A stretch of DNA of 64,000 nucleotides from Microbacterium sp. W4I20. Its GTDB lineage: Bacteria > Actinomycetota > Actinomycetes > Actinomycetales > Microbacteriaceae. Positions 54,904 through 62,734 of the stretch are shown here, in pieces. Position numbers and translations under genes: made by a program. How positions within the stretch are numbered: position 1 is the stretch's first letter; every line of letters begins with the position of its first letter. Location: positions 930,001-994,000 of the forward strand of contig NZ_JAUSYB010000001.1 in the NCBI RefSeq assembly GCF_030816505.1, written 5' to 3'. The notes beneath the pieces were generated by a model, which was not told where the DNA came from, did no database searches, and saw only the letters and a list, made by a program, of their open reading frames with translations.

Positions 54904-55485
54904 ATGCTGAAGAAACTGGCTGCAATCAGCCTTACTGCTGGCGCGCTGGTATTCATCGCGCCGACCGTCGCAACCGCCGCGCAGACTGTGCCGGCTGCAG
55001 AGTCCGACTCGTATGCGGGGACTCCCGGGGTGAAGGTCGGCGACCCGATCATCGACACCTGCGAGGTCTCGACCGTCGTCTTCGGCGCGGGCTACTTCCT
55101 GCCGTCCGAGACCGTCAACGTGAATGTCTCCGGCCTGAACGCCGGGGGCGCCTCGGTGTCGGGGAACACGGCTTCAGCCGACGGTGGCCTGACGGTCACG
55201 TTCCGCCCGCCGGCGGATGGCGAAGGCTCGTACACGCTCGCCTTCGGGGGATCGCGTCCGTACACCGCGACCATCACGGTCTCGCACGGTCAGGACGCTG
55301 CAGCCAACTGCGGCCACGACCCTGCGGTCGCGCCGGCCGGCACTGAGATGCCGCTCACGGGCGGTACCGAGCTGGCTCTCACCGGTGGAAGCGTTTCGCC
55401 GTGGATGCTCGGTGGCGGAGCAGTCGCTCTCGTCGCCGGTGGCGCTCTGGTGGCCGCTGGGGCGGCCCGCCGCAAGCGCGCCTAG
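54904..55485 (+). CDS. sortase-anchored surface protein (LAXTG type)
   Basis: A 193-residue secreted protein. The signal peptide is about 1-26 (MLKKLAAISLTAGALVFIAP, ATAA cleavage region). One beta-rich domain (about 38-130) has two cysteines. The C-terminal sorting signal contains MPLTG at 149-153 and LALTG at 157-161, then a hydrophobic helix (165-187) and RRKRA. LAXTG is the recognition motif known for class E sortases of actinobacteria, so LALTG is the likely site and MPLTG a degenerate copy. Strong expression is suggested by its own leader and two strong hairpins after the gene. The function is unknown. Confidence 0.82.
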   Translation: MLKKLAAISLTAGALVFIAPTVATAAQTVPAAESDSYAGTPGVKVGDPIIDTCEVSTVVFGAGYFLPSETVNVNVSGLNAGGASVSGNTASADGGLTVTFRPPADGEGSYTLAFGGSRPYTATITVSHGQDAAANCGHDPAVAPAGTEMPLTGGTELALTGGSVSPWMLGGGAVALVAGGALVAAGAARRKRA

Positions 55486-55513
55486 GTTCGACTGCCGCCT
55501 CGTGCGGTGGTCG

Positions 55514-55558
55514 ACCGGACGACGGTGATCCCTCCCCCTCCGATCACCGTCGTCTGGT
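55514..55558. terminator. strong stem-loop after the surface-protein gene
   Basis: A 17-bp stem (55514-55530 with 55542-55558, one G-T pair) and an 11-nt loop, 29 bp after the stop codon of the LAXTG protein. There is no U-tract, as usual in high-GC actinobacteria. It probably ends plus-strand transcription. Confidence 0.7.
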
Positions 55559-55579
55559 GTATCCGGTGACCGCGCCGGA

Positions 55580-55623
55580 AGCCCACGACCGTCTCCTTCA
55601 TCTCGGGGAGACGGTCGTGGGCT
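55580..55623. terminator. perfect 17-bp stem-loop between convergent genes
   Basis: Arms 55580-55596 and 55607-55623 are exact complements around a 10-nt loop. It lies 68 bp beyond the LCP stop and 95 bp beyond the surface-protein stop, so it could end transcription from either side. Confidence 0.75.
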
Positions 55624-55633
55624 GCGCCATGCC

Positions 55634-55705
55634 CGCGACCGATCACCGTCGCGGAGCCGCCACCGATCACGGTCCGGGAGCCGCGACCGATCACGGCTCG
55701 GGGGT
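55634..55705. repeat. three 24-bp tandem repeats across the LCP stop codon
   Basis: Three 24-bp units share CG(C/G)ACCGATCAC(C/G)G followed by a variable end. The third unit contains the TGA stop of the LCP gene on the minus strand. The shared core (GGTGATC and its complement) also appears in the 55514 hairpin arms, so the whole 200-bp gap is built from related short elements. Confidence 0.7.
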
Positions 55706-57145
55706 GGGCGTCTCCGTCGGAGGGTGGAGCTTCTGCTGGACCATGTCGTGGATGAACCCGTAGTCAGGCTCGTGCTCGTCGACACCCGCCTCGGGAACGA
55801 GCTCGATCGTGGTGACCGGCTGCTTCTTGGCCTTGAGCATCAGGTCGAAGAACTCGGGCAGCTTGTCCTGAGGCAGGTCGGTGTTGATGAGCGCCGTTCC
55901 GGCCGCCGCGACCTCGTTGAACCGCGTGAGCACCGTCTGCGGCGTGAACTGGGACAGGATCGCCTCCTGGAGCTCCCGCTGCCGCTTCATGCGATCCCAG
56001 TCGCTGGTCGTGTAGCGCGAGCGCGCGTACCACTGCGCGGTGTCGCCGTCCATGTGCTGCTGGCCCGGCTCGATCCATCCGATCGCCCACGCGTCGACAT
56101 CGTGCGGATCCACGCCGTCCGGAGGACCGCCCTTCGGGAGACGCTCGGTGACGTTGATGTCCACCCCGCCGAGCGCATCGACCAGATCGGCGAAGCCGTG
56201 CATGTCGACGAAGACGTAGTACGGGATCTCGATGCCGAGAACACCCTCGGCTGCATCCTTGGTCGCCTCGATACCGGGGTCCGAGCCGTGCGCCGCCGCG
56301 TCCGGATACAGCGATGCCCCGCCGTCCTCGCGGCAGATCTCCGCCGCGTTGCGCACGTGGTTCATCCATCCGTTCCAGCCGCAGGACGATGAGCTGTGTC
56401 CTTCGAACCCGTTGGGATACAGCGCCTGCATCGGGCTACCCTCGCTGAACGGGGCATTCGGAAGCTCGCGCGGGATGCCGGTGATCGTCACAGCGCCGGT
56501 GTCGGCGTTGACGGACACCACGGAGATGCTGTCGAACCGCATCGAATCGCGCCCGTCTCCGCTGTCGGCGCCCAGCAGGAGGATGTTGTAATACCCCTCG
56601 CTCGGGGGCAGACTCGGTCCGCTCTGGCCGAAGATGGTGCTGATCGTGCCTCGAGCCGAACCGACCGCGGTCGCCGCGTATCCGGCGCCACCGCCGACGA
56701 GGCCCAACAGCACCAGGGCCACGACGGGGATCGCGATGCGCGACGCGCCGGGCACCTTGACCAGACGGACGAGCCGCAGCGCGTCGAAGGTGAGAACGAT
56801 CCAGAGCACGACGTACGCGACGAGCAGCACCTGCACCAGCGTGAGCACGGCCGCGGAGAACCACCCGCCGCCGATCGTCAACCAGAGCAGCACCGGACGT
56901 GCGAACAGTGCCAGGCCGGCGGCGACGATCACCAGGAACCACGCGAGCAGCGTGGCGCCGAGACCGAATCGCCCGAGGCGTCGATTCCCCGCCAGGACCT
57001 GCGCGGATCCGGGGACGAACAGGTTGAGCGCGACGAGCCACCATCCGCGCTTGGTCATCATGCCCGCATCTGCCGAGTCGGGATGCCGCAGCGGCCGGGT
57101 CTCGATGAGCGGGCGCGCGGTCGCGCGCGGTGGCGCGAGGGTCAC
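55691..57145 (-). CDS. LCP (LytR-CpsA-Psr) family glycopolymer ligase
   Basis: A 484-residue protein with four N-terminal transmembrane segments (about 36-52, 62-82, 96-120, 136-158) and an extracytoplasmic LCP domain from ~186 ([82 protein letters not shown]), with the family Asp and Arg residues for pyrophosphate and metal. LCP proteins move lipid-linked polymers onto peptidoglycan. Multiple N-terminal helices are less usual than the typical single one. GTG 57145 overlaps purE by GTGA, so it is co-transcribed with it. Confidence 0.88.
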   Translation of the reverse strand: MTLAPPRATARPLIETRPLRHPDSADAGMMTKRGWWLVALNLFVPGSAQVLAGNRRLGRFGLGATLLAWFLVIVAAGLALFARPVLLWLTIGGGWFSAAVLTLVQVLLVAYVVLWIVLTFDALRLVRLVKVPGASRIAIPVVALVLLGLVGGGAGYAATAVGSARGTISTIFGQSGPSLPPSEGYYNILLLGADSGDGRDSMRFDSISVVSVNADTGAVTITGIPRELPNAPFSEGSPMQALYPNGFEGHSSSSCGWNGWMNHVRNAAEICREDGGASLYPDAAAHGSDPGIEATKDAAEGVLGIEIPYYVFVDMHGFADLVDALGGVDINVTERLPKGGPPDGVDPHDVDAWAIGWIEPGQQHMDGDTAQWYARSRYTTSDWDRMKRQRELQEAILSQFTPQTVLTRFNEVAAAGTALINTDLPQDKLPEFFDLMLKAKKQPVTTIELVPEAGVDEHEPDYGFIHDMVQQKLHPPTETPTPEP

Positions 57146-57657
57146 AGCGAGTCCTTCAGCCGTTCGTTCTTGGCCTCGACCTGAGACTCGAGATCACGGG
57201 CGAAGGCCTCGATGCGATCAGCGAGATCGGAATCGGCTGCACCGAGGATCCGAGCAGCCAGCAGCCCGGCGTTGCGTGCGCCGCCGATCGAGACCGTGGC
57301 GACCGGGATGCCGGCGGGCATCTGCACGATCGAGAGCAGCGAGTCCATGCCGTCGAGGTAGGCGAGCGGCACCGGGACCCCCACGACGGGGAGGGCGGTC
57401 ATCGATGCGACCATACCCGGGAGATGCGCCGCTCCCCCGGCTCCGGCGATGATCACCCGGATGCCGCGCCCTCGCGCCTCGCGCGCATACGACATCAGCT
57501 TGTCCGGGGTGCGGTGGGCCGACACGACCTCCACCTCATGCGGGATGCCGAACTCGGTGAGCGCCTGAGAGGCGTCGCTCATCACGCGCCAGTCGGAGTC
57601 GGATCCCATGATGACGCCGACCAGCGGCTCGGCAGCGGAGTGCAGTGGCTCGGTCAC
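57142..57657 (-). CDS. purE: 5-(carboxyamino)imidazole ribonucleotide mutase
   Basis: A 171-residue class I PurE: GSDSDW at 18-23, SAHRTP at 46-51, [27 protein letters not shown] and [34 protein letters not shown]. It converts N5-CAIR to CAIR in purine synthesis, after PurK. TAGCCT lies 6 nt before GTG 57657, so purE is not dependent on the frameshifted purK upstream. Confidence 0.95.
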   Translation of the reverse strand: MTEPLHSAAEPLVGVIMGSDSDWRVMSDASQALTEFGIPHEVEVVSAHRTPDKLMSYAREARGRGIRVIIAGAGGAAHLPGMVASMTALPVVGVPVPLAYLDGMDSLLSIVQMPAGIPVATVSIGGARNAGLLAARILGAADSDLADRIEAFARDLESQVEAKNERLKDSL

Positions 57658-57663
57658 CTGATC

Positions 57664-57669
57664 AGGCTA
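57664..57669 (-). promoter_or_regulatory. -10 element of purE, leaderless
   Basis: TAGCCT on the minus strand, 6 nt before GTG 57657, inside the 71-bp gap between purK and purE. Confidence 0.5.
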
Positions 57670-57728
57670 CGGTCTGGTGCTGTGAGAAGCCCCCAGCGGC
57701 ACGCTCTTGCGACGTGATCGCGGCGGAG

Positions 57729-58854
57729 TCAGGCGAAGTACGCGGCCGTGGCCCTCGCCTCGTACACGGCATCGTCGAGATCATCACCTGCCACGTTCAC
57801 GTGGCCGACCTTGCGGCCGGGGCGCGGAGCCTTGCCGTAGGTGTGGATCTTGGCCGTCGGGTGCTCCGCCATGGCGCCGGCGAATCGCTCCTCCAGCCCG
57901 CCCTCCTCCGGCCCGCCGAGGATGTTGACCATCACCGACCAGGGCGCACGGGGGGACGCGCTGCCGAGCGGAAGATCGGCCACCGCACGCAGGTGCTGCT
58001 CGAACTGGCCGGGTGACCGCGCCGTCCTGACTCCAGTGGCCGCTGTTGTGGGGCCGCATGGCGAGCTCGTTGACGAGAATCCGCTCATCGTCGGTCTCGA
58101 AGAGCTCGACGGCGAGCATGCCCGTGACGCCGACGCCTTCCGCGATGGTGCGGCCGATCTGCTCCGCCACCTGCACGAGACGCTCCGCCGCGGCAGGGGC
58201 CGGGGCGATCACCTCAGCGCACACGCCGTCACGCTGCACGGTCTCCACCACGGGGTACGCGACGATCTCTCCACTGACACTGCGCGCCACCTGCTGGGCG
58301 AGCTCCCGGACGAACGGCACGAGCTCCTCCACGAGGAGGGCGTCGCCTTCCTCGACCGCATCCATCCAGTCCTGCGCCTCATCGGCGGAGCCGATCACGC
58401 GCACACCCTTGCCGTCGTAACCGCCCCGCGGCGTCTTCACGACGGCCCGGCCGCGGTGGGCATCGAGGAAGTCCTGCAGTTCGGCGGTGTCGTGCACAGC
58501 AGCCCAGTCGGGTTGCGGGATGCCGAGCTCCGCCAGACGGGCGCGCATCACGAGCTTGTCCTGGGCGAACTGCAGCGCGTCGGGCCCGGGGTGCACAGCC
58601 ACGCCATCCGCGACAAGCGCCCGCAGCACGTCCTGCGGCACATGCTCGTGATCGAAGGTGATGACATCGACGTCCGCCGCGAAGGACCGGACGACCGCGA
58701 GGTCGCGGTAGTCGCCGACGGCCGTCGCGGCGAGGCGGGCGGACATGCCGTCACCCTCCGCCAGCACCCGCAGGTCGAGGCCGAGTTCGACCGCCGGAGC
58801 GATCATCATCCGGGCGAGCTGTCCGCCGCCGATCACGCCAACACGCAGTGCCAT
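57729..58854 (-). pseudogene. purK: 5-(carboxyamino)imidazole ribonucleotide synthase, interrupted by a 1-nt frameshift
   Basis: An ATP-grasp enzyme with a typical start (MALRVGVIGGGQLARMMIAPA), DVDVITFDHEHVP, VVKTPRGGYDGKGVRVI and ELFETDDERILVNELAMRPHNSGHWS. The frame then breaks near 58007-58013: one frame ends HWSQDGAVT and the other continues QFEQHLRAVADLPLGS. The 1126-nt span is one more than a multiple of three, fitting one extra base. The intact product would be about 374 residues. An essential purine gene with a single slip suggests a sequencing error unless the strain is an auxotroph or has another copy. Confidence 0.8.
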
Positions 58855-58919
58855 GTGCCGTCTCCATTCGTCTGCCCCCATTCTCCCGCACCCAGCGAGC
58901 GGGGACGGACACACCGGGG

Positions 58920-59474
58920 TCAGGCGCGGTCGAACTCGTCCGAACCGCCCTGCGCGTCGCGGTGCGCGAGAATCTGGCCGACCTCGATCTGGTCGGCGAG
59001 TGTCTCGTGCACCAGCGTCACATTGGGGACGTTCGGCAGACGGAGTGCCGCGTCGACGCCGTTCGAGAGCGTGATGGTGCCCGATCCCCACAGCCGCTGC
59101 AGGGGGCCGCGGCGCACGCCGATCGTGTACCCCCTGGCGTGAGACATCTCCCGACGCTGACGCGCCCCGATGCCCTGATGGGCGATGACCCGTCTGGTCG
59201 TGATCGTGGTGCTGCGCGAGTACCAGATGATGAAGGGGAAGACGACCAGGAGGATGACGAGAAGACCCGACGCGCTGAGCAGCATCCAGTTCTCGATTCC
59301 TGCCGGCAGGTTGTCGTAGAAGAAGGCCGTGGCGCCGAAGGCGGCGATCAGGACGACCGCCGACCAGAACAACCGACGCGCGTGGCTTCGGAAGCGGGCG
59401 ATCAGGAGTTCTTCGGACGGCACGCCCGGCGGCGGCATCAGGGGCCGGCCTCCGAGCGTCACTGGCTGGGTCAC
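58920..59474 (-). CDS. bacterial PH-domain membrane protein
   Basis: A 184-residue protein with two hydrophobic segments (about 34-52 and 62-84) followed by a bPH2-type domain (YSRSTTITTRRVIAHQGIGARQRREMSHARGYTIGVRRGPLQRLWGSGTITLSN). The family is common in actinobacteria beside birA and purK; its role is unknown. CACAAT lies 6 nt before GTG 59474. Confidence 0.8.
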   Translation of the reverse strand: MTQPVTLGGRPLMPPPGVPSEELLIARFRSHARRLFWSAVVLIAAFGATAFFYDNLPAGIENWMLLSASGLLVILLVVFPFIIWYSRSTTITTRRVIAHQGIGARQRREMSHARGYTIGVRRGPLQRLWGSGTITLSNGVDAALRLPNVPNVTLVHETLADQIEVGQILAHRDAQGGSDEFDRA

Positions 59475-59480
59475 CCCACC

Positions 59481-59486
59481 ATTGTG
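59481..59486 (-). promoter_or_regulatory. -10 element of the PH-domain gene, leaderless
   Basis: CACAAT on the minus strand, 6 nt before GTG 59474, the same arrangement as at 35995. Confidence 0.4.
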
Positions 59487-59524
59487 CCTGTGATATCCGA
59501 CAACGCCGTCTGCGCGGCGGCGTG

Positions 59525-60298
59525 TCAGTTTCCGGCGGGCCGCACGTGAACGACGTCTCCGGCCGAGATCGCGTGCTCGACGCCATCGATGGACACGAGC
59601 AGACGTCCCTCCCGGTCCAGTGCCGTCGCGGTGCCCTCGAGCACCCGGCCACCCGGCATCGACGCGCGAACGGCGAGGCCCAGAGTCGCACAGCGGTCCG
59701 TCACAGCCGCATGCAGACCGCTCACGACGGCATCATCGGCGGCGGCGAGCGCGACGAGACGACCATCCAGGACACGCAGGTAGTCGGACAGCAGGCGGTC
59801 GTCGTCGACCTCCGTCCCGAGGACCGTGAAAGACGTCGCCGTGGGCACCGGGAGCTCCTCGGGCGTCATGGCGGTGTTCACCCCGGAGCCCACGATCACG
59901 GAATCGGTCGTCGCCTCGGCGAGGATGCCGCAGATCTTGCGGCCGTCGACCAACACGTCATTCGGCCATTTCACGGCGACGTCATGGTCGGGGAGCTGCG
60001 CGGCCACTGCCTGGGCCATCGCCAGACCCGCCGCGAGCGGGATCCATCCGCGCGCTCCGGGATCTGCGGGAAGCTCGCGGAGCAGGACGGAGATCGCGAG
60101 CGAAGAACCCGCCGGTGCGACCCAGGTGCGGTCGAGTCGACCACGCCCGGCCGTCTGGTTCCTGGTCAGCAGAACCGACAGATGGGGCCACTCCGCGTCG
60201 CCTGCGCGGGCGCGCAGATCGGCGTTCGTCGACCCGGTCGAGGGCAGCTCCTCGATCCGGGCGGCGATCGCACTCGAGAGGGGGAAGCCGACGTTCAC
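59525..60298 (-). CDS. birA: biotin--[acetyl-CoA-carboxylase] ligase, class I
   Basis: A 257-residue biotin protein ligase: STNADLRARA, GRGR at 51-54 with the biotinoyl-AMP loop, WVAPAGSSLAISVLL, KWPND at 110-114 (catalytic Lys), KICGILAEA and GVNTAMTPEELP. It has no N-terminal winged helix, so it is a ligase only and not a repressor. It charges carboxyl carrier proteins with biotin. GTG 60298 overlaps the glycerophosphotransferase-like stop (GTGA). Confidence 0.93.
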   Translation of the reverse strand: MNVGFPLSSAIAARIEELPSTGSTNADLRARAGDAEWPHLSVLLTRNQTAGRGRLDRTWVAPAGSSLAISVLLRELPADPGARGWIPLAAGLAMAQAVAAQLPDHDVAVKWPNDVLVDGRKICGILAEATTDSVIVGSGVNTAMTPEELPVPTATSFTVLGTEVDDDRLLSDYLRVLDGRLVALAAADDAVVSGLHAAVTDRCATLGLAVRASMPGGRVLEGTATALDREGRLLVSIDGVEHAISAGDVVHVRPAGN

Positions 60299-61578
60299 GC
60301 GTCCTCCTCGTCGGCCTCTTCGTCGTCGTCGTCCTCGTCCTCGCGGACGGCGCCGATCTCGTGGGCCTGCCAGTTCTCCCACTCCTGCATGAGATGGCCG
60401 ACGGCAGCATGGAACTTCGCCGTCGCCACGCCGGGAGTCGTGTCGCCGAAGTAGTGCTGCACCCACATCCGCAGACGGGCGACGGCCGCGTCGTCGGCGC
60501 GCACGCGCTCCACCTCGGACACGATGCGCGACGCGGCATCCACGGTCAGCCATTCGCAGTCCGCCAGATACCCGGTGGAGTCGATGGCCGCCCGGTCGTC
60601 GACTGGGCGCGTGATCATGAGGGGCTTCCCCGCCGCAAGCCGGTCGTACACCATGGCCGAGATGTCGACGACCGCGACGTCGGCGGCCGAGAGCTGCCAC
60701 CCCAGTTCTGCGCCGTGGTCGTAGACGTGCTGCGCTCCGCGGTCGGCGGCGTTCGCGGCATTGATCGCCGCGACGATCCGCCGGTGGGCGGCGCCGTATG
60801 CCTCGTCGACCACTCCGCTGCGCGGATGCGGGCGATAGATCACGCGGTGCGACCCCGTCGCCAGCAGCTGCTTCACGAGCGTCTCGCCATGGCTGGCGAT
60901 CGAGCCGTAGTGGGCGCTCGGCCGGTCGCCCTCCCAGGTCGGCGCGTAGAGCACGACGGTGCGGCCGTCCGGTGTGTACGGCAGGGTGCCGGAATAGTGA
61001 TCGGCCTGCGGACGGCCGATGTCGAGCGTGCGGCGATCGACGTCGTAGTCCCACAGCGTGCGGGCGAGCCGGTCGCGCGCGGCCTGACCCGCCACGAAGG
61101 CGTAGTCGTAAGCCTTGTACTGATTGGTGGTCATGTACATCTTGTCGGACTCGCCGTGATTGATGAACACGTGCCAGCGCCGCCCGTAGCGGAACATCTG
61201 GAAGTTGCGGGTGTTCTGATTCACGTACAGGACGACGCGGATGTCCTGATTGGCGATGAACCGCTCGAGATCGCGGACCTTGGGCACGAAGGCGACGGCC
61301 GGACCATCCTCGTCGAGGAGCTTCTCGGCGCCCGCGGCCGACCGCGAGAGCACCACGACCGGCCAGAGCCGGGAGAGCTCGGCCAGGGGCCGGTACCACT
61401 GACGCATCTGGTACATGTTCACTGCCCCGTCAGCGAAGTACACCGCGACCTGGAAGTGACCGGCCGGATGGGGTTCGTGCTCCGAGAGGCGGCGGCGCAC
61501 CCGCTGCACCGCGCTGCGGGATGCGAGCGCACGCGTGAGGAGACGGTACGCCTTCGTGACGTCAGACAATGCACCCAT
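60295..61578 (-). CDS. CDP-glycerol glycerophosphotransferase-like protein
   Basis: A 427-residue protein with the GT-B-like fold of the Glyphos_transf family (PF04464): VVLYVNQNTRNFQMFRYGRRWHVFINHGESDKMYMTTNQYKAYDYAFVAGQAARDRL, VLYAPTWEGDRPSAHYGS, IYRPHPRSG and AADVAVVDISAMVYDRLAAGKPLMI. The C terminus is a run of Asp and Glu. Members polymerise glycerol-phosphate or related alditol phosphates of teichoic acids at the cytoplasmic face. ATG 61578 has TATTCT 6 nt upstream, so it is chosen over a TTG 9 bp inside. Donor is inferred. Confidence 0.82.
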   Translation of the reverse strand: MGALSDVTKAYRLLTRALASRSAVQRVRRRLSEHEPHPAGHFQVAVYFADGAVNMYQMRQWYRPLAELSRLWPVVVLSRSAAGAEKLLDEDGPAVAFVPKVRDLERFIANQDIRVVLYVNQNTRNFQMFRYGRRWHVFINHGESDKMYMTTNQYKAYDYAFVAGQAARDRLARTLWDYDVDRRTLDIGRPQADHYSGTLPYTPDGRTVVLYAPTWEGDRPSAHYGSIASHGETLVKQLLATGSHRVIYRPHPRSGVVDEAYGAAHRRIVAAINAANAADRGAQHVYDHGAELGWQLSAADVAVVDISAMVYDRLAAGKPLMITRPVDDRAAIDSTGYLADCEWLTVDAASRIVSEVERVRADDAAVARLRMWVQHYFGDTTPGVATAKFHAAVGHLMQEWENWQAHEIGAVREDEDDDDEEADEEDA

Positions 61579-61584
61579 CCCTCC

Positions 61585-61590
61585 AGAATA
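61585..61590 (-). promoter_or_regulatory. -10 element of the 60295-61578 gene, leaderless
   Basis: TATTCT on the minus strand followed by GGAGGG and ATG 61578. The GGAGGG is too close to the ATG to act as ribosome binding site for it, but could serve a TTG 9 nt inside. Confidence 0.45.
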
Positions 61591-61633
61591 CGGTTGCCCG
61601 GCACGGATCAGGGAACGCCCGAAGTCACCGTGA

Positions 61634-61639
61634 CATGAT
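61634..61639 (+). promoter_or_regulatory. -10 element of the ExoA-like glycosyltransferase gene
   Basis: CATGAT, 6 nt, then GTG 61646. Divergent from the glycerophosphotransferase-like promoter within 50 bp. Confidence 0.35.
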
Positions 61640-61645
61640 CGTCGT

Positions 61646-62719
61646 GTGCCTGCCAACGATTCCACCGCCACCGAAGCCGGGGTGTCGTTCGTCATGCCGG
61701 TGCTCAACGAGCGCGCATACCTCGAGCACGCCGTCGCGTCGGTCCTCGCGCAGGAGGTCGAGGGTCCCGCCGAGCTCGTGCTGGCTCTGGCCCCGTCGAC
61801 CGATGGCACGACCGAACTCGCCGAGCGTCTCGCCGCCGCGGACGACCGGATCCGTCTGGTCGAGAACCCGGCGGCGCACATCCCCGTCGGTCTCAACGCG
61901 GCCATCCGCGCCAGCCGCTACCCGACCATCGTGCGCGTCGATGCGCACTCGGAGCTCTCCCCCGGGTACGCCGCTCGCGCGCTGGAGACCTTGCAGCGCA
62001 CGGGATCCGCGAACGTCGGCGGCATCATGCACGCCGAAGGGCGCACCCCCTTCCAGAAGGCCGTCGCCCGCCTGTACAACTCCCCCGTCGGACTCGGCGG
62101 CGGCGCCTACCATGGCCGCACCAACGAGGGCGAGGCCGAATCCGCGTATCTGGGCGTGATGCGGCGCGAGGTGCTCGACGAGGTCGGACTCTTCGACGAG
62201 TCCATCCGCCGCGGCGAGGACTGGGAGCTCAACCTCCGCATCCGCCAGGCCGGGCACCGGGTCTGGTTCGACCCGAGCCTGTCGGTGACCTACTGGCCGC
62301 GGGAGAGCTGGCTGCGCCTCGCCCGCCAGTTCCGTGCGACCGGCGCCTGGCGAGGAGAACTCGTCCGCCGGTTCGGCCGCCGCAACGGCATCCGCTACTT
62401 CGCTCCGCCGGCGCTGGTGCTGATCGTCGCGCTCGCGGTCGTCGTCGGCGTGCTGCAGCTCACGGGTGTGCTCACCGGCGTCGCCGCGCTGACGGCGTCG
62501 CTCCTCGTGTATGGGCCGCTGGCGCTGTACCTGCTGCTGGTGCTCGCGGTCGCTCTCGCGCCGGGCGACGGCGGTCTGCGTCAGAAGCTGTGGTCGGCGG
62601 TCGTGCTGCCGACCATGCACCTGTCGTGGGGAGTCGGCTTCCTCGGCGGCGTGCTGCGCGGCGCGCGCGACACCGTCGACGCCTCGAGGCTCGGCACGCG
62701 CAACACCCCGCTGCCCTGA
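61646..62719 (+). CDS. ExoA-like glycosyltransferase family 2 with C-terminal membrane helices
   Basis: A 357-residue protein: GT-A domain (VSFVMPVLNERAYLEHAVASVLA, HIPVGLNAAIRASRYPTIVRVDAHSELSPGYAARAL with DAH as DxD, RGEDWELNLRIRQAGHRVWFDPSLSVTYWPRESW as catalytic acid/acceptor region) and about three C-terminal hydrophobic segments from ~255. It is like succinoglycan ExoA. GTG 61646 is set by the promoter. It converges on the glycerophosphotransferase-like gene at the right edge with 15 bp between stops. Confidence 0.85.
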   Translation: MPANDSTATEAGVSFVMPVLNERAYLEHAVASVLAQEVEGPAELVLALAPSTDGTTELAERLAAADDRIRLVENPAAHIPVGLNAAIRASRYPTIVRVDAHSELSPGYAARALETLQRTGSANVGGIMHAEGRTPFQKAVARLYNSPVGLGGGAYHGRTNEGEAESAYLGVMRREVLDEVGLFDESIRRGEDWELNLRIRQAGHRVWFDPSLSVTYWPRESWLRLARQFRATGAWRGELVRRFGRRNGIRYFAPPALVLIVALAVVVGVLQLTGVLTGVAALTASLLVYGPLALYLLLVLAVALAPGDGGLRQKLWSAVVLPTMHLSWGVGFLGGVLRGARDTVDASRLGTRNTPLP

Positions 62720-62734
62720 GACCCGCCGCAACGA

